Translations under genes and position numbers: made by a program
Notes under the pieces: generated by a model
Database searches by the model: none
Told to the model about the DNA's origin: nothing
The model's input: the letters and a program-made list of their open reading frames with translations, nothing else
Source: Winogradskyella litoriviva
Lineage (GTDB): Bacteria; Bacteroidota; Bacteroidia; Flavobacteriales; Flavobacteriaceae
Assembly (NCBI RefSeq): GCF_013249065.1
Contig: NZ_JABRWQ010000001.1
Location: 620,001 to 684,000 of the forward strand
Reading direction: 5' to 3'
DNA: 64,000 nucleotides
In this document: piece after piece, positions 9,235 to 18,294 of the stretch
Numbering within the stretch: the stretch's first letter is position 1
How the letters are laid out: the number at the start of each line of letters is the position of its first letter

Positions 9235-10095
9235 TTAATTATTTAAAGCTTCCGCACCACCAACAATCTCTAGGATTTCGTTAGTAATAGCAGCTTGTCT
9301 TGCTTTGTTATAAGTTAATTTTAACTGATCTCTTAACTCTGTAGCGTTATCAGTTGCCTTGTGCATTGCCGTCATACGTGCACCATGTTCAGAAGCAAAA
9401 GAATCTCTAATTCCCTTGTATAATTGGGTCTTTAAAGACTTAGGAATTAATTCTTCAACAATTTCTATTTTAGATGGTTCAAAAACGTAATCTAAATTTA
9501 CGTTAGAATCATTTTCAACAGGTACTATCGGTAAAAATTGTTCAGTTAATATAATTTGAGTTGCTGCATTCTTAAAGTGGTTGTAAACCATCTCAATTCT
9601 ATCAAACTCACCAGAAACAAATTTCTCCATTAACATTTCAGCGATTTCAGAAACATTTTCAAACGTTAAGTCATCAAATAAATCACTTTTGTTAGCAATA
9701 ACCTTATTGGTTTTTTTAAATGCATCATTAGCTTTCTTACCTATTGCTAAATAAGATACATCTTTATTAGCATAAGTTTCATTAGTAAGTTTGTTAACTT
9801 GTTTAATGATGTTAGAGTTAAATGCACCAGCTAAACCTCTGTTAGAGGTTACTGCAACAATAAGTACCTTTTTTACCTCACGTTGAACTGAATATTTACT
9901 TCCAGAATCTTCATCTAAAGTAGCACTTAAACTCTGAAGCAATTCTGTTAACTTGTTAGAGTAAGGACGCATTGCTGTAATAGCATCTTGGGCTTTCTTT
10001 AACTTTGCAGCAGATACCATTTTCATGGCACTAGTAATCTGCATCGTTGAGGATACCGATGATATTCTGTTACGTATTTCTTTTAAATTAGCCAT
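9235..10095 (-). CDS. atpG: F1Fo ATP synthase gamma subunit
   Basis: 286 residues. The N-terminal MANLKEIRNRISSVSSTMQITSAMKMV and C-terminal ARQAAITNEILEIVGGAEAL helices are the hallmark coiled coil that forms the central rotating shaft inside the alpha3-beta3 head. It links proton flow through Fo to ATP synthesis in F1. This is the last gene of the atp run, 77 bp after atpA and followed by a strong terminator. A 7-bp-arm hairpin (10097-10111) lies immediately before the start codon. Confidence 0.98.
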   Translation of the reverse strand: MANLKEIRNRISSVSSTMQITSAMKMVSAAKLKKAQDAITAMRPYSNKLTELLQSLSATLDEDSGSKYSVQREVKKVLIVAVTSNRGLAGAFNSNIIKQVNKLTNETYANKDVSYLAIGKKANDAFKKTNKVIANKSDLFDDLTFENVSEIAEMLMEKFVSGEFDRIEMVYNHFKNAATQIILTEQFLPIVPVENDSNVNLDYVFEPSKIEIVEELIPKSLKTQLYKGIRDSFASEHGARMTAMHKATDNATELRDQLKLTYNKARQAAITNEILEIVGGAEALNN

Positions 10096-10172
10096 TCTTT
10101 ATATTATAAAGACTCTTCTACATTTAACTTACGCATTACGCAAGTGTACTTAGAGTGACATTAGTTTAATGA

Positions 10173-11753
10173 TTAAGCTCTATACTTGCCTGAAAGATCT
10201 TTTGCTACACTTGTTAATGTATCAATAACCTCGTCAGTTAATTTACCTGCTTTAAGTAAATCTAGAGTTCCTCTATGATTTGCATTTAAAAGCTCTAAAT
10301 AATCGCGTTCAAATTCTTTTACTTTCTCTACAGGAACATCTTTTAATAAGTTCTTAGAACCAGCATATATAATTGCAACTTGATCTTCTACTTTAAAAGG
10401 ATCATTTTGTGCTTGCTTTAAGATTTCAACGTTACGTTTACCTTTATTAATTACATTCAAAGTAACAGCATCTAAATCAGAACCAAACTTAGCGAACGCT
10501 TCAAGTTCACGGTATTGAGCTTGATCTAATTTTAAAGTACCAGATACCTTTTTCATAGATTTAATCTGAGCGTTACCACCAACACGAGATACAGAAATAC
10601 CAACGTTAATTGCTGGACGAACACCAGAGTTAAATAAATCACCATCTAAGAAAATCTGACCATCTGTAATAGAAATTACATTGGTTGGAATATAAGCAGA
10701 AACGTCACCTGCTTGAGTTTCAATAATTGGTAAAGCTGTTAATGAACCACCACCTTTAACCATCGGTTTTAAAACATCTGGAAGATCATTCATTTCTTGA
10801 GCAATAGCATCATTATTAATAATCTTAGCTGAACGCTCTAATAATCTTGAGTGTAAATAAAATACATCACCAGGATATGCTTCACGTCCTGGAGGACGAC
10901 GTAATAATAAAGATACCTCACGGTATGCAACAGCTTGTTTTGATAAATCATCAAAAACAATTAAAGCTGGTCTACCAGTATCTCTAAAATACTCTCCAAT
11001 AGAAGCCCCTGTAAAAGGCGCATATACTTGCATTGCAGCAGGATCTGATGCATTTGCAGCTACTATTGTAGTATACGCTAAAGCGCCTTTTTCTTCTAAA
11101 GTTTTAGCAATTAAAGCTACTGTTGAAGCTTTTTGGCCAATAGCAACATATATACAATAAACAGGCTCACCTGCATCGTAAAATTCTTTTTGATTTAAGA
11201 TAGCATCAATACAAACTGCTGTTTTACCAGTTTGACGGTCACCAATTACCAACTCACGTTGACCTCTACCTACAGGAATCATAGCATCAATTGCTTTAAT
11301 ACCTGTTTGTAACGGTTCTGTTACTGGTTCTCTATAGATAACACCAGGTGCTTTACGCTCTAATGGCATTTCAAAAGTATCACCAGAAATAGGTCCTTTT
11401 CCATCAATAGGGTTACCCAAAGTATCTACCACACGCCCAACAATACCTTCACCTACTTTAACAGATGCGATACGTTCCGTACGTTTAACTGTAGAACCTT
11501 CTTTAACGCCTACTGAAGTACCTAAAAGTACAATACCTACGTTATCTTCTTCAAGGTTAAGTACAATACCTTCTGCACCACCTTCAAATTCAACTAATTC
11601 ACCATATTGCGCATTAGCTAATCCGTAAGCACGTACAATACCATCACCTACAGTTAATACTGTTCCTACTTCGTCTAATGAAGCGCTCGCTTCAAAACCT
11701 GAAAGTTGTTGTTTTAAGATTGCTGATATTTCAGCTGGTTTTACTTCTGCCAT
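10173..11753 (-). CDS. atpA: F1Fo ATP synthase alpha subunit
   Basis: 526 residues. The P-loop GDRQTGKTA, the [21 protein letters not shown] region and [23 protein letters not shown] are the standard alpha-subunit signatures. It binds non-catalytic nucleotide and contributes the arginine finger to the beta subunit. The catalytic beta gene (atpD) and epsilon (atpC) are not in this window. In many Bacteroidota they form a separate atpDC unit. A hairpin lies in the gap before this gene. Confidence 0.98.
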   Translation of the reverse strand: MAEVKPAEISAILKQQLSGFEASASLDEVGTVLTVGDGIVRAYGLANAQYGELVEFEGGAEGIVLNLEEDNVGIVLLGTSVGVKEGSTVKRTERIASVKVGEGIVGRVVDTLGNPIDGKGPISGDTFEMPLERKAPGVIYREPVTEPLQTGIKAIDAMIPVGRGQRELVIGDRQTGKTAVCIDAILNQKEFYDAGEPVYCIYVAIGQKASTVALIAKTLEEKGALAYTTIVAANASDPAAMQVYAPFTGASIGEYFRDTGRPALIVFDDLSKQAVAYREVSLLLRRPPGREAYPGDVFYLHSRLLERSAKIINNDAIAQEMNDLPDVLKPMVKGGGSLTALPIIETQAGDVSAYIPTNVISITDGQIFLDGDLFNSGVRPAINVGISVSRVGGNAQIKSMKKVSGTLKLDQAQYRELEAFAKFGSDLDAVTLNVINKGKRNVEILKQAQNDPFKVEDQVAIIYAGSKNLLKDVPVEKVKEFERDYLELLNANHRGTLDLLKAGKLTDEVIDTLTSVAKDLSGKYRA

Positions 11754-11769
11754 CTTATTTTAGATATTA

Positions 11770-11807
11770 GATTTTGATTCTCTTAGCAATGCTCTAAGAA
11801 CAAAATC
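11770..11807 (-). other. Intercistronic stem-loop between atpH and atpA
   Basis: GATTTTG and CAAAATC form a 7-bp outer stem around an inner TCTTAG/CTAAGA stem, almost filling the 57-bp gap. It lacks a trailing T-run, so it is more likely an RNA-processing or stability element than a terminator. This is inference from sequence only. Confidence 0.45.
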
Positions 11808-11810
11808 AAT

Positions 11811-12347
11811 TTAGTTTAATGTAAATTCTCTTTTTAATTTATTTAGTTTATTTGAAATACTCGCATTATACTGAATATCTCCAACTCGTAATATGAAACC
11901 ACCCAAAATGCTTTCATCTATAATGTTTTCTACTTCTGCTTCTTTTCCTGTAAGTTCTTTAACTTTAGCTAACACTTTAGTTTTTAAATCTTCAGTTAAC
12001 GGAATCGCTGTAGTTACTGATGCAACTTGACTCCCTCTCATCTCATCGTACAACTGTATGTAACTTGAAGCTACATCATTTAATAATGGTAACCTTTTAT
12101 TAGCAATTAAAGTATCTATTAAATTAATTGTAGCTGTATTTGCATTTTTAAATACAGAGATTAATACCGATTTTTTATCAGATGATTTAACAATAGGACT
12201 TTGAAGCATCTGGTTTAAATCTTCACTACCCGAAATAGCTTTAGTAATAGATTTCATATCACTATTTACTACTTCAGCAGATTTTTGATCCGTTGCTATA
12301 CTTAATACGGCTTTAGCATATCTAATGGCTGCTCTTGATCCTGACAT
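11811..12347 (-). CDS. atpH: F1Fo ATP synthase delta subunit
   Basis: 178 residues, the normal length for delta/OSCP. The N-terminal SRAAIRYAKAVLSIA helix and the C-terminal ESILGGFILRVGDIQYNASISNKLNKLK segment are characteristic. It forms part of the peripheral stalk, attaching the b subunits to the top of F1. It lies 5 bp downstream of atpF, consistent with coupled expression. Confidence 0.96.
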   Translation of the reverse strand: MSGSRAAIRYAKAVLSIATDQKSAEVVNSDMKSITKAISGSEDLNQMLQSPIVKSSDKKSVLISVFKNANTATINLIDTLIANKRLPLLNDVASSYIQLYDEMRGSQVASVTTAIPLTEDLKTKVLAKVKELTGKEAEVENIIDESILGGFILRVGDIQYNASISNKLNKLKREFTLN

Positions 12348-12352
12348 TTATC

Positions 12353-12853
12353 TTAGTTTAAAGTTGCTTCACCTAACATATCTTCTACCAACTTAAGTTG
12401 CTTGTCTTTGTTAGATAATTCATTACGCACTACTTTTTCTGCAATATCTAAAGATAAACCTGCTACATGACTTTTTAATTCTGCCATGGCTGCTTTCTTT
12501 TCGCTAGTTATAGCTTCTTGTGCTTGAGAGATCATTTTATTGGCTTGTGCTTTTGCTTCAGTTTCTGCATCTGCAATCATTTTGCTTTTAAGCTCACGTG
12601 CTTCTTTAAGCATTGTTTCGCGCTCTAAACGTGCTTCTTGCAACAACTTTTGGTTATCTGCTTGAAGATTTGCCATTTCACGCTTTGCCTTTTCAGCAGC
12701 ATCTAATGCACCTTGAATCCCTTCTTCTCTTTCATTTAATGAATTAAGAATTGGTTTCCATGCAAATTTTACCATAAGTGCAATTAATGCCAATAAAAGT
12801 ATTGTTGACACTACAAATAAACCTGGTGAAAAATCGTTTAATAACTTATCCAT
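12353..12853 (-). CDS. atpF: F1Fo ATP synthase b subunit
   Basis: 166 residues. One N-terminal membrane segment (about residues 11-33, LFVVSTILLLALIALMVKFAW) is followed by a long charged, Ala-rich coiled coil (KAKREMANLQADNQKLL and onward). It forms the peripheral stator stalk with delta. It lies 99 bp after atpE, a gap unusually large for this operon that contains a stable hairpin. Confidence 0.97.
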   Translation of the reverse strand: MDKLLNDFSPGLFVVSTILLLALIALMVKFAWKPILNSLNEREEGIQGALDAAEKAKREMANLQADNQKLLQEARLERETMLKEARELKSKMIADAETEAKAQANKMISQAQEAITSEKKAAMAELKSHVAGLSLDIAEKVVRNELSNKDKQLKLVEDMLGEATLN

Positions 12854-12891
12854 ATTATTAAGTAATTAAGTGTTTTGTCTTTTTTTAATTT

Positions 12892-12933
12892 AAAAACACG
12901 TCCTGCAACCAACCGTTACAGGATAGTGTTTTT
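12892..12933 (-). other. Intercistronic stem-loop between atpE and atpF
   Basis: AAAAACAC / GTGTTTTT (8 bp) encloses TCCTG / CAGGA (5 bp) with a 13-nt loop. It sits directly after atpE in the transcript. The c subunit is needed in about ten copies per complex, so a structure that partly terminates transcription or protects the atpE 3' end would fit. Which of these applies cannot be told from sequence. Confidence 0.55.
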
Positions 12934-12952
12934 GTAAATTTTGATTTGGTTC

Positions 12953-13165
<213 letters not shown>

Positions 13166-13180
13166 TTAAAAAAACTCTTA

Positions 13181-14359
13181 TTAAATGAAATCTCCTCTTA
13201 CGTCTTCCGCAGTTGCGACTTCGTGCCCATGCTCATCGTGCTCGTGTTCATGATCATGTTCTGCCACAGCCATACCAATAAATAAAGCTGAAAGCATTGT
13301 AAAAATATATGCTTGTAAAAACGCTACTAAAACTTCGATTAGTAATATAAAAAATGACAACACAAATGATAATCCCATTGCACCAGGAACAGTTAAAGAC
13401 TCCTTTAACGTAAACATAATGGCAATTAAACTCATTACTACAATGTGACCAGCAGAAATGTTAGCAAATAAACGAACTAATAATGAGAATGGTTTAATAA
13501 TTAAGGCACCTGCTAATTCAATTATAGCTAAAACCGGGCGAATTAAGACAGGAACACCTGGCATCCACAAAATGTGCATCCAATAATCTTTATTCCCACT
13601 AACCGTATATATTATAAGTGTGAAGATAGCTAAACAAGCTGTTACCGCTAACTGACCAGTAACGTTAAAACCTAATGGTGTTAAACCTGCAAGGTTTAAA
13701 AACCAAATAAAGAAAAATACAGTTAACAAATAACCTGTAAATCTTCGGTAATGCTTCTCTCCAATATTTGGTCTAGCGATTTCGTCTCTAACGTAAAGTA
13801 CTAAAGGCTCTAATACACGACCAAAACCTGTTGGGATTTGTTTTTTCTTGTATTGTCTTGCTAAACTAGAAAACCAGAATAACATTAACAGACCAATAAC
13901 CAAAACACCAAACACACTTTTTGTAATTGAAAAATCTAATACTTTATGTGCATTAGTTGCATGGTGATCTGCATCAAAATTTACAGCAGTAGCTCCTTCT
14001 TCTAATTCGTATATTTTTGAATGAATTTTCGCGAATTTTAAACCGTCTTTTTCAACAATTACGTGCCCATCATCATTATGATGAAATTCAGAAGACATAA
14101 AAGTTTTTAGTCCATCAGAAGACCAAAGTATAACTGGTAACGGAAAACCAAAATGCTTACGCTCACCTTCGTCGCTTGTGTAAGAAAATAAAGAGAAGTC
14201 ATGGGAGTCTTGGATATGATGTAATATATAATCCTCTACTTCTTTTTTAGTATCTACTTGTCCACCATCCTCGTTAGAAGATTTTGCGTAAATAGATGTA
14301 GATAAGAACACTAAAATTGCAAGTGCTAAAAATTTAAAACTTTGTTGAAATACCTTCAT
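13181..14359 (-). CDS. atpB: F1Fo ATP synthase a subunit with long N-terminal extension
   Basis: 392 residues against about 250-270 in many bacteria. The extra length is an N-terminal signal-like segment (residues about 8-25) and a roughly 110-residue acidic, histidine-containing domain before the first conserved helix. The core has five or six membrane helices. The essential arginine lies in the SLLVRLFANISAGHIV motif and pairs with Glu51 of subunit c in proton transfer. The C-terminal tail is rich in His, Asp and Glu (HDHEHEHDEHGHE). Such extensions are usual in Bacteroidota a subunits. A good promoter lies 41-69 bp upstream of the start. Confidence 0.97.
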   Translation of the reverse strand: MKVFQQSFKFLALAILVFLSTSIYAKSSNEDGGQVDTKKEVEDYILHHIQDSHDFSLFSYTSDEGERKHFGFPLPVILWSSDGLKTFMSSEFHHNDDGHVIVEKDGLKFAKIHSKIYELEEGATAVNFDADHHATNAHKVLDFSITKSVFGVLVIGLLMLFWFSSLARQYKKKQIPTGFGRVLEPLVLYVRDEIARPNIGEKHYRRFTGYLLTVFFFIWFLNLAGLTPLGFNVTGQLAVTACLAIFTLIIYTVSGNKDYWMHILWMPGVPVLIRPVLAIIELAGALIIKPFSLLVRLFANISAGHIVVMSLIAIMFTLKESLTVPGAMGLSFVLSFFILLIEVLVAFLQAYIFTMLSALFIGMAVAEHDHEHEHDEHGHEVATAEDVRGDFI

Positions 14360-14399
14360 TGTTATAAAATCAAAAAAACCACTCTTTTCAAATTCGGTG

Positions 14400-14428
14400 C
14401 AAAAGTACGTAATTTATTAAAATAACAA
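14400..14428 (-). promoter_or_regulatory. Bacteroidota-type promoter for atpBEFHAG
   Basis: On the minus strand TTG (14428-14426), an 18-nt spacer and TACTTTTG (14407-14400) exactly fit the phylum consensus TTG-N17-23-TAnnTTTG. Predicted start of transcription is about 35 nt before the atpB ATG. It lies in the 89-bp gap that separates atpB from the upstream accessory genes. Confidence 0.7.
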
Positions 14429-14448
14429 TGGGTTTTTGTGCTTATTAT

Positions 14449-14841
14449 TTAGGTCTCGTTTTTAGAAATGGTTTTTACGACAAAATACACTTCTAGACCT
14501 AAGAACAAGAATAGGGGAATTAGAAGATTTAATCGTTCTACAGTTGATAAAGTTTCTAAATCAAATACTTTAGATTGAAATAATATATAAAAGAAAATAC
14601 CTTTAACAAAAAGAGTCGGTAAATAGATGAAGCCTAATTGTGGCTGTAGGCTCTTTTTTAATGAAAAGACTTTAAGATGAAAACAAATTACTAAAGATGA
14701 TACTGCAAAAAACAAATTGATATCCCAAAGGCTATATCTTACTGTTATATCAAAATAATTTAGAATAAAATCTTGAAAAAAATGAACGCCTAAAAACAAT
14801 ACCATAAAAGATATTATGTAGACCATAAGTGTTTTAATCAT
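14449..14841 (-). CDS. Small four-helix membrane protein linked to ATP synthase (DUF6168-like)
   Basis: 130 residues with four hydrophobic segments (about 5-25, 40-58, 70-88 and 105-124). No soluble domain or catalytic residue is visible. Its position between AtpZ and atpB is where other bacteria carry atpI, so an assembly or ion-handling role is possible. From memory it resembles the flavobacterial DUF6168 family, but this needs a profile search. It overlaps the end of the AtpZ gene by 8 bp, indicating translational coupling. Confidence 0.65.
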   Translation of the reverse strand: MIKTLMVYIISFMVLFLGVHFFQDFILNYFDITVRYSLWDINLFFAVSSLVICFHLKVFSLKKSLQPQLGFIYLPTLFVKGIFFYILFQSKVFDLETLSTVERLNLLIPLFLFLGLEVYFVVKTISKNET

Positions 14842-15055
14842 CTTCTTTAGAAACTTTTATAACTTGAGATATCACCAAATACATGGAGGCAAATACAGAA
14901 AAAAGAGTGATTGTAGTTTCCCAGAAATCTTTGTCGTATTTAACATCTAGCCATTTTCCTAAATAATTACCAAGAAAAATTGTGCCTCCCATTTGAAACG
15001 CAACTGAAGTAAATCTTAAAAACTTACTTGGACCGTTTTTATTTAGCTTGGGCAC
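14834..15055 (-). CDS. AtpZ/AtpI family protein
   Basis: 73 residues with two membrane segments (about 17-33 and 45-63). FQMGGTIFLGNYLGKWLDVKY is the typical AtpZ signature, with glycines in the first helix. AtpI/AtpZ proteins help assemble the c ring and in some species import magnesium or calcium. The start is GTG at 15055, inside the last 17 bp of the bactofilin gene. No ATG precedes it in frame near the conserved region, and the overlap suggests coupled translation. Confidence 0.85.
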   Translation of the reverse strand: MPKLNKNGPSKFLRFTSVAFQMGGTIFLGNYLGKWLDVKYDKDFWETTITLFSVFASMYLVISQVIKVSKEDD

Positions 15056-15467
15056 TTTGCGTTGGTTGTGGTCTACTTGCTTCGTTAGATAATGACTTAA
15101 CTGTACCTTTCATACTGCACGTTGCGTTAAACGTTGCGCCTGGCTCTACAGCTAATTTAGTTATATGTACTTCGCCTTCAATATGTGCAGTTGACTTCAA
15201 GGACAAAGTACCAGACAATATTAATTTACCAGAAAATTTACCTTCAAAATCTGCGTTTTCACCTTGCAAGGTACCTTTAATATAGCCTGATTTACCCACA
15301 ACCACTTTACCTGAGGTTTTAACATTTCCTTCTACAGTTCCGTCAATTCTAAATGGTCCTTGACTTGCTATATCACCTACAATTTTAGTGCCTTGAGCTA
15401 TTATATTTTGTTGTGTGGTTGCTTCCATGCTTGAGTGTTTTTGTTTTTTTTTGTCTGGAGAAAACAT
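15039..15467 (-). CDS. Bactofilin (polymer-forming cytoskeletal protein)
   Basis: 142 residues. Residues about 20-120 are a repetitive beta-helix domain with regularly spaced glycines (GTKIVGDIASQGPFRIDGTVEGN and onward), flanked by a short lysine-rich head and a Pro/Gln/Ser tail. This layout is diagnostic of bactofilins, which polymerise without nucleotide and localise cell-wall or polarity factors. It lies 17 bp after sprE and overlaps the AtpZ gene. The pairing of a bactofilin with AtpZ upstream of atpB suggests a shared transcript rather than a shared function. Confidence 0.92.
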   Translation of the reverse strand: MFSPDKKKQKHSSMEATTQQNIIAQGTKIVGDIASQGPFRIDGTVEGNVKTSGKVVVGKSGYIKGTLQGENADFEGKFSGKLILSGTLSLKSTAHIEGEVHITKLAVEPGATFNATCSMKGTVKSLSNEASRPQPTQSAQAK

Positions 15468-15484
15468 GTTGATTTGGTTTTAAA

Positions 15485-18106
15485 TTACTCTAATTTTAAA
15501 TACGCATTTAAGTTTTTATGCCTTTGAATTATAGCATAATTTGGTGATGAAATTGCAAAATAAGGTCGTGTAATTTTAGGTTTAATTGGTCGTCCTCTTT
15601 TATCTTTTTCTTCTGTTTTTAGCAGTTCTGCAAATCCTTTTGCACCACCTATACTTTTTAATCCATGAACAACTACAAATGTAGTGTTTTCGTCGTAAAC
15701 GTCTTTTGATGTCCTAAGGTCAAAGTATTTTACTTTAGCGACTTCTTCATCTAAAATTTTAATAAAGCCATCGATATCTTCTTTTAGACTATTTTGAAAT
15801 TGAAAAATCACATTAAATTTCTCAGTAGTATCATCTGCTATAAATTCCTTTTTCGCTAACACAGGAAAAGCATTATCTATTATTTCTTGTGCCTTTTTTC
15901 CTTCTTCTGTATTAACATAAGTTAAAGCAATGTAATTTATACCTTCTTTATAAGCTTCAAATCCATAAAGTCTCCCTTTTGCTGAAGCTTTTAAAATTTC
16001 GAATTTAGGAACAAAATTATCACCTTCTAATCGTTTTATTTGTGTTTCTGCTTCTGTAATTACTGACGCATATTCTTCATCATTAAACTGCTGATATAGC
16101 TTTGTATAAATAGCCTCAGGACTATTTTCGTCTTTAGATAATTCTGACTGTGGGTTTAAAAGAATTTCAGCATAACGAGAGTCTGGATACTCATTAATTA
16201 TCGCTGTTTTAATGGCATCTGCTTTTCTAATTAATCCTAATTCTTCATAAATTCGATACAAATTATATTTTGATGGTAGAATTAATCGGTCTTCTGGGTT
16301 GTTACTTAAAAGCTTTTCTAGTTTTGATTTTGCTAATTCTAACTCTTTAAATTTTTCTTTATAAATGATACCCAATTGGTAATAAGCAAAGTTTCGCTCT
16401 TTAGCTATGCTATCTATTTCGGTTTGTTTAGTAGGTAAAGATGCTAAATAAGTTTCAGGATTAAAACGTAAATCTTCTACGCTAGAATCTGTTAAACTAT
16501 CACTTTTAACAGTATTTGTTACGTCTGCCCTTTGATTTGAATGCCTCCAATTATCTTGAAGTTTACGGTCTCCCCAAATTTTCAAAAATTCACTTTTACC
16601 ATAAGCTACTGTTGTTGTGTTGTAAAAGTAAAATGTGCTATTGTTTTTACTTCCACTTAATGTTTGCAAATCTCTAGTTGTACCTGCAGGATTTCCTATG
16701 CCTTGACTCCTTTGGTTATTATTAACAGAGGTAATTGGGCTCGATTGACTCTTCTGTCTTTTTAAGGCGTCTTCTTGTTCTTTTTTTGCCTCTATCTCCT
16801 TTAACTTTTGGTCTTCTGCAAATTTTGTATAAATCGCTAATTGCTCTGCCTTTGGTAAACTAACCATTTTTAGAATACTGTCGTTGGTTTGAGCAATACC
16901 TTCGTAATAAATAACATCATCTAGGTTATCGCGTTTCTTTTTTATAACTCTATATGGTTTGGTGTTTTTAACCATCGCAGTTAACGTAGAATCATAATAT
17001 GCACCTGCAGTTTTGTAAACATTCTTATCAAAATACATATTACCTAAAGTTTCATAACTAAGTGACTTTAAGTACTTATCTGAAGTTGTTTTTCTTAGTG
17101 ATTTATTATAATAAACCTCAGCAAGACTATCTGACATTTTATTACGATGATATTCTGCAATACGATAATAAATTTTATCTAAAAATGGTCTGTTTTCTCT
17201 GTTCTCCTCTAATTCTGTAAGATATTCCTCAAACTCAATATCATCTATATTTGAAGCATCTGTGTTATAAGACTTTTCTAAATGAGCATTAATGTAAAAA
17301 GACCTTGGTACTTGGCGATGCATCTCTATTATAGCATCAAACTCTACGTTTGCACTATCTTTTTCACCAAATTGATTATATAATTGACCTTTTATAAAAT
17401 GATAACGCGCTTTTTCTCTTTTGATTTTTGTGTTTTCAGCGGCTATCGTTAATTGAGCAATAGCACTATCATTAGATTTTGTATTTAAGTAAGCCTGAGC
17501 TAATGCTGCTGCTGCATCTGCTAAATCCTGACCTTCAATATCTTCTTTTTCTTCTTCTAATAGTCGTTTTAATTTTTCAATGGCACCAGCATTATTATCT
17601 AAACGCATATTGGTTTTTTCGCGCCAAATTTTAACCTGATTTATTTTATCGCTTGTTGGATATTTATTTAGAATATTATTAAAAGCTGCCATAGCTGGCA
17701 CAAAACGCTGATCAAAATAACGTGCTTGACCCAAAAGTAAATAAGCCTCATCTATTTGAGGATTTTTTTCCTTTCCTCCAATATTCATTCCGTGGACTTG
17801 AATGGCTTTGATGGCTTTTTCTTCTGCACGTTCAAAATCTGCATTTTTTGTCTGACCAGGAAGAAAAATATCTTCGGACACATCCATCCTTTCTATTGGT
17901 AAAAGCTCCCAGAAGTTCTCTGTATACTCATTGTTCACACCTTCTATACCACGTTGCAATGCAATATTGCCGTTATATAGCACATTATATTTTGTAGCTG
18001 TGGCATGAAACTTTCTATTTAAGAATTTATCATTTTTACGCGAACAGCTTTGAATAAGCATTACGACGCAAAATAGGGATAATATGATTTTGTAATAGGT
18101 TTTCAA
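15485..18106 (-). CDS. sprE: Type IX secretion system lipoprotein PorW/SprE
   Basis: 873 residues, the expected size of SprE. The lipoprotein signal ends at Cys21 (VMLIQSCSR). The conserved segment after it (NRKFHATATKYNVLYNGNIAL) and many TPR helices through about residue 390 and again from 560 to 720 match PorW/SprE, a periplasmic partner of the PorK/GldK-PorN/GldN ring needed for type IX secretion and gliding. A low-complexity Gln/Ser/Asn stretch (about 435-475) separates the TPR blocks. The start is TTG at 18106: a TAG lies four codons upstream and the next methionine would cut into the signal peptide. First gene of the run leading into the atp operon. Confidence 0.93.
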   Translation of the reverse strand: MKTYYKIILSLFCVVMLIQSCSRKNDKFLNRKFHATATKYNVLYNGNIALQRGIEGVNNEYTENFWELLPIERMDVSEDIFLPGQTKNADFERAEEKAIKAIQVHGMNIGGKEKNPQIDEAYLLLGQARYFDQRFVPAMAAFNNILNKYPTSDKINQVKIWREKTNMRLDNNAGAIEKLKRLLEEEKEDIEGQDLADAAAALAQAYLNTKSNDSAIAQLTIAAENTKIKREKARYHFIKGQLYNQFGEKDSANVEFDAIIEMHRQVPRSFYINAHLEKSYNTDASNIDDIEFEEYLTELEENRENRPFLDKIYYRIAEYHRNKMSDSLAEVYYNKSLRKTTSDKYLKSLSYETLGNMYFDKNVYKTAGAYYDSTLTAMVKNTKPYRVIKKKRDNLDDVIYYEGIAQTNDSILKMVSLPKAEQLAIYTKFAEDQKLKEIEAKKEQEDALKRQKSQSSPITSVNNNQRSQGIGNPAGTTRDLQTLSGSKNNSTFYFYNTTTVAYGKSEFLKIWGDRKLQDNWRHSNQRADVTNTVKSDSLTDSSVEDLRFNPETYLASLPTKQTEIDSIAKERNFAYYQLGIIYKEKFKELELAKSKLEKLLSNNPEDRLILPSKYNLYRIYEELGLIRKADAIKTAIINEYPDSRYAEILLNPQSELSKDENSPEAIYTKLYQQFNDEEYASVITEAETQIKRLEGDNFVPKFEILKASAKGRLYGFEAYKEGINYIALTYVNTEEGKKAQEIIDNAFPVLAKKEFIADDTTEKFNVIFQFQNSLKEDIDGFIKILDEEVAKVKYFDLRTSKDVYDENTTFVVVHGLKSIGGAKGFAELLKTEEKDKRGRPIKPKITRPYFAISSPNYAIIQRHKNLNAYLKLE

Positions 18107-18240
18107 ACGTTGGTTCTATTTGGTTAATAGATAACTGAAAAACACTTTGTTTAGTGTGTTGGTTGGTAAAAATAAGCATCTTTTTGAATTTTTGATGTTA
18201 TTTAAAGGATTTTCGAGCTTTACAATAACTATGAAGCACA

Positions 18241-18275
18241 AAAAAACTCGTAACTATTGAAATAGATGCGAGTTT
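18241..18275 (-). terminator. Terminator of the PadR/ABC operon
   Basis: A hairpin with AAACTCG/CGAGTTT outer arms and an inner CTATT/AATAG stem lies 20 bp past the ABC ATPase stop. On the minus strand it is followed by T residues (seven in a row including the stem end). Confidence 0.85.
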
Positions 18276-18294
18276 AATATTTTATAAAGGCTTA

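Noticed and set aside
15028..15285. 85-codon plus-strand open frame
   Set aside because: Antisense to the bactofilin and AtpZ genes, whose features are clear.
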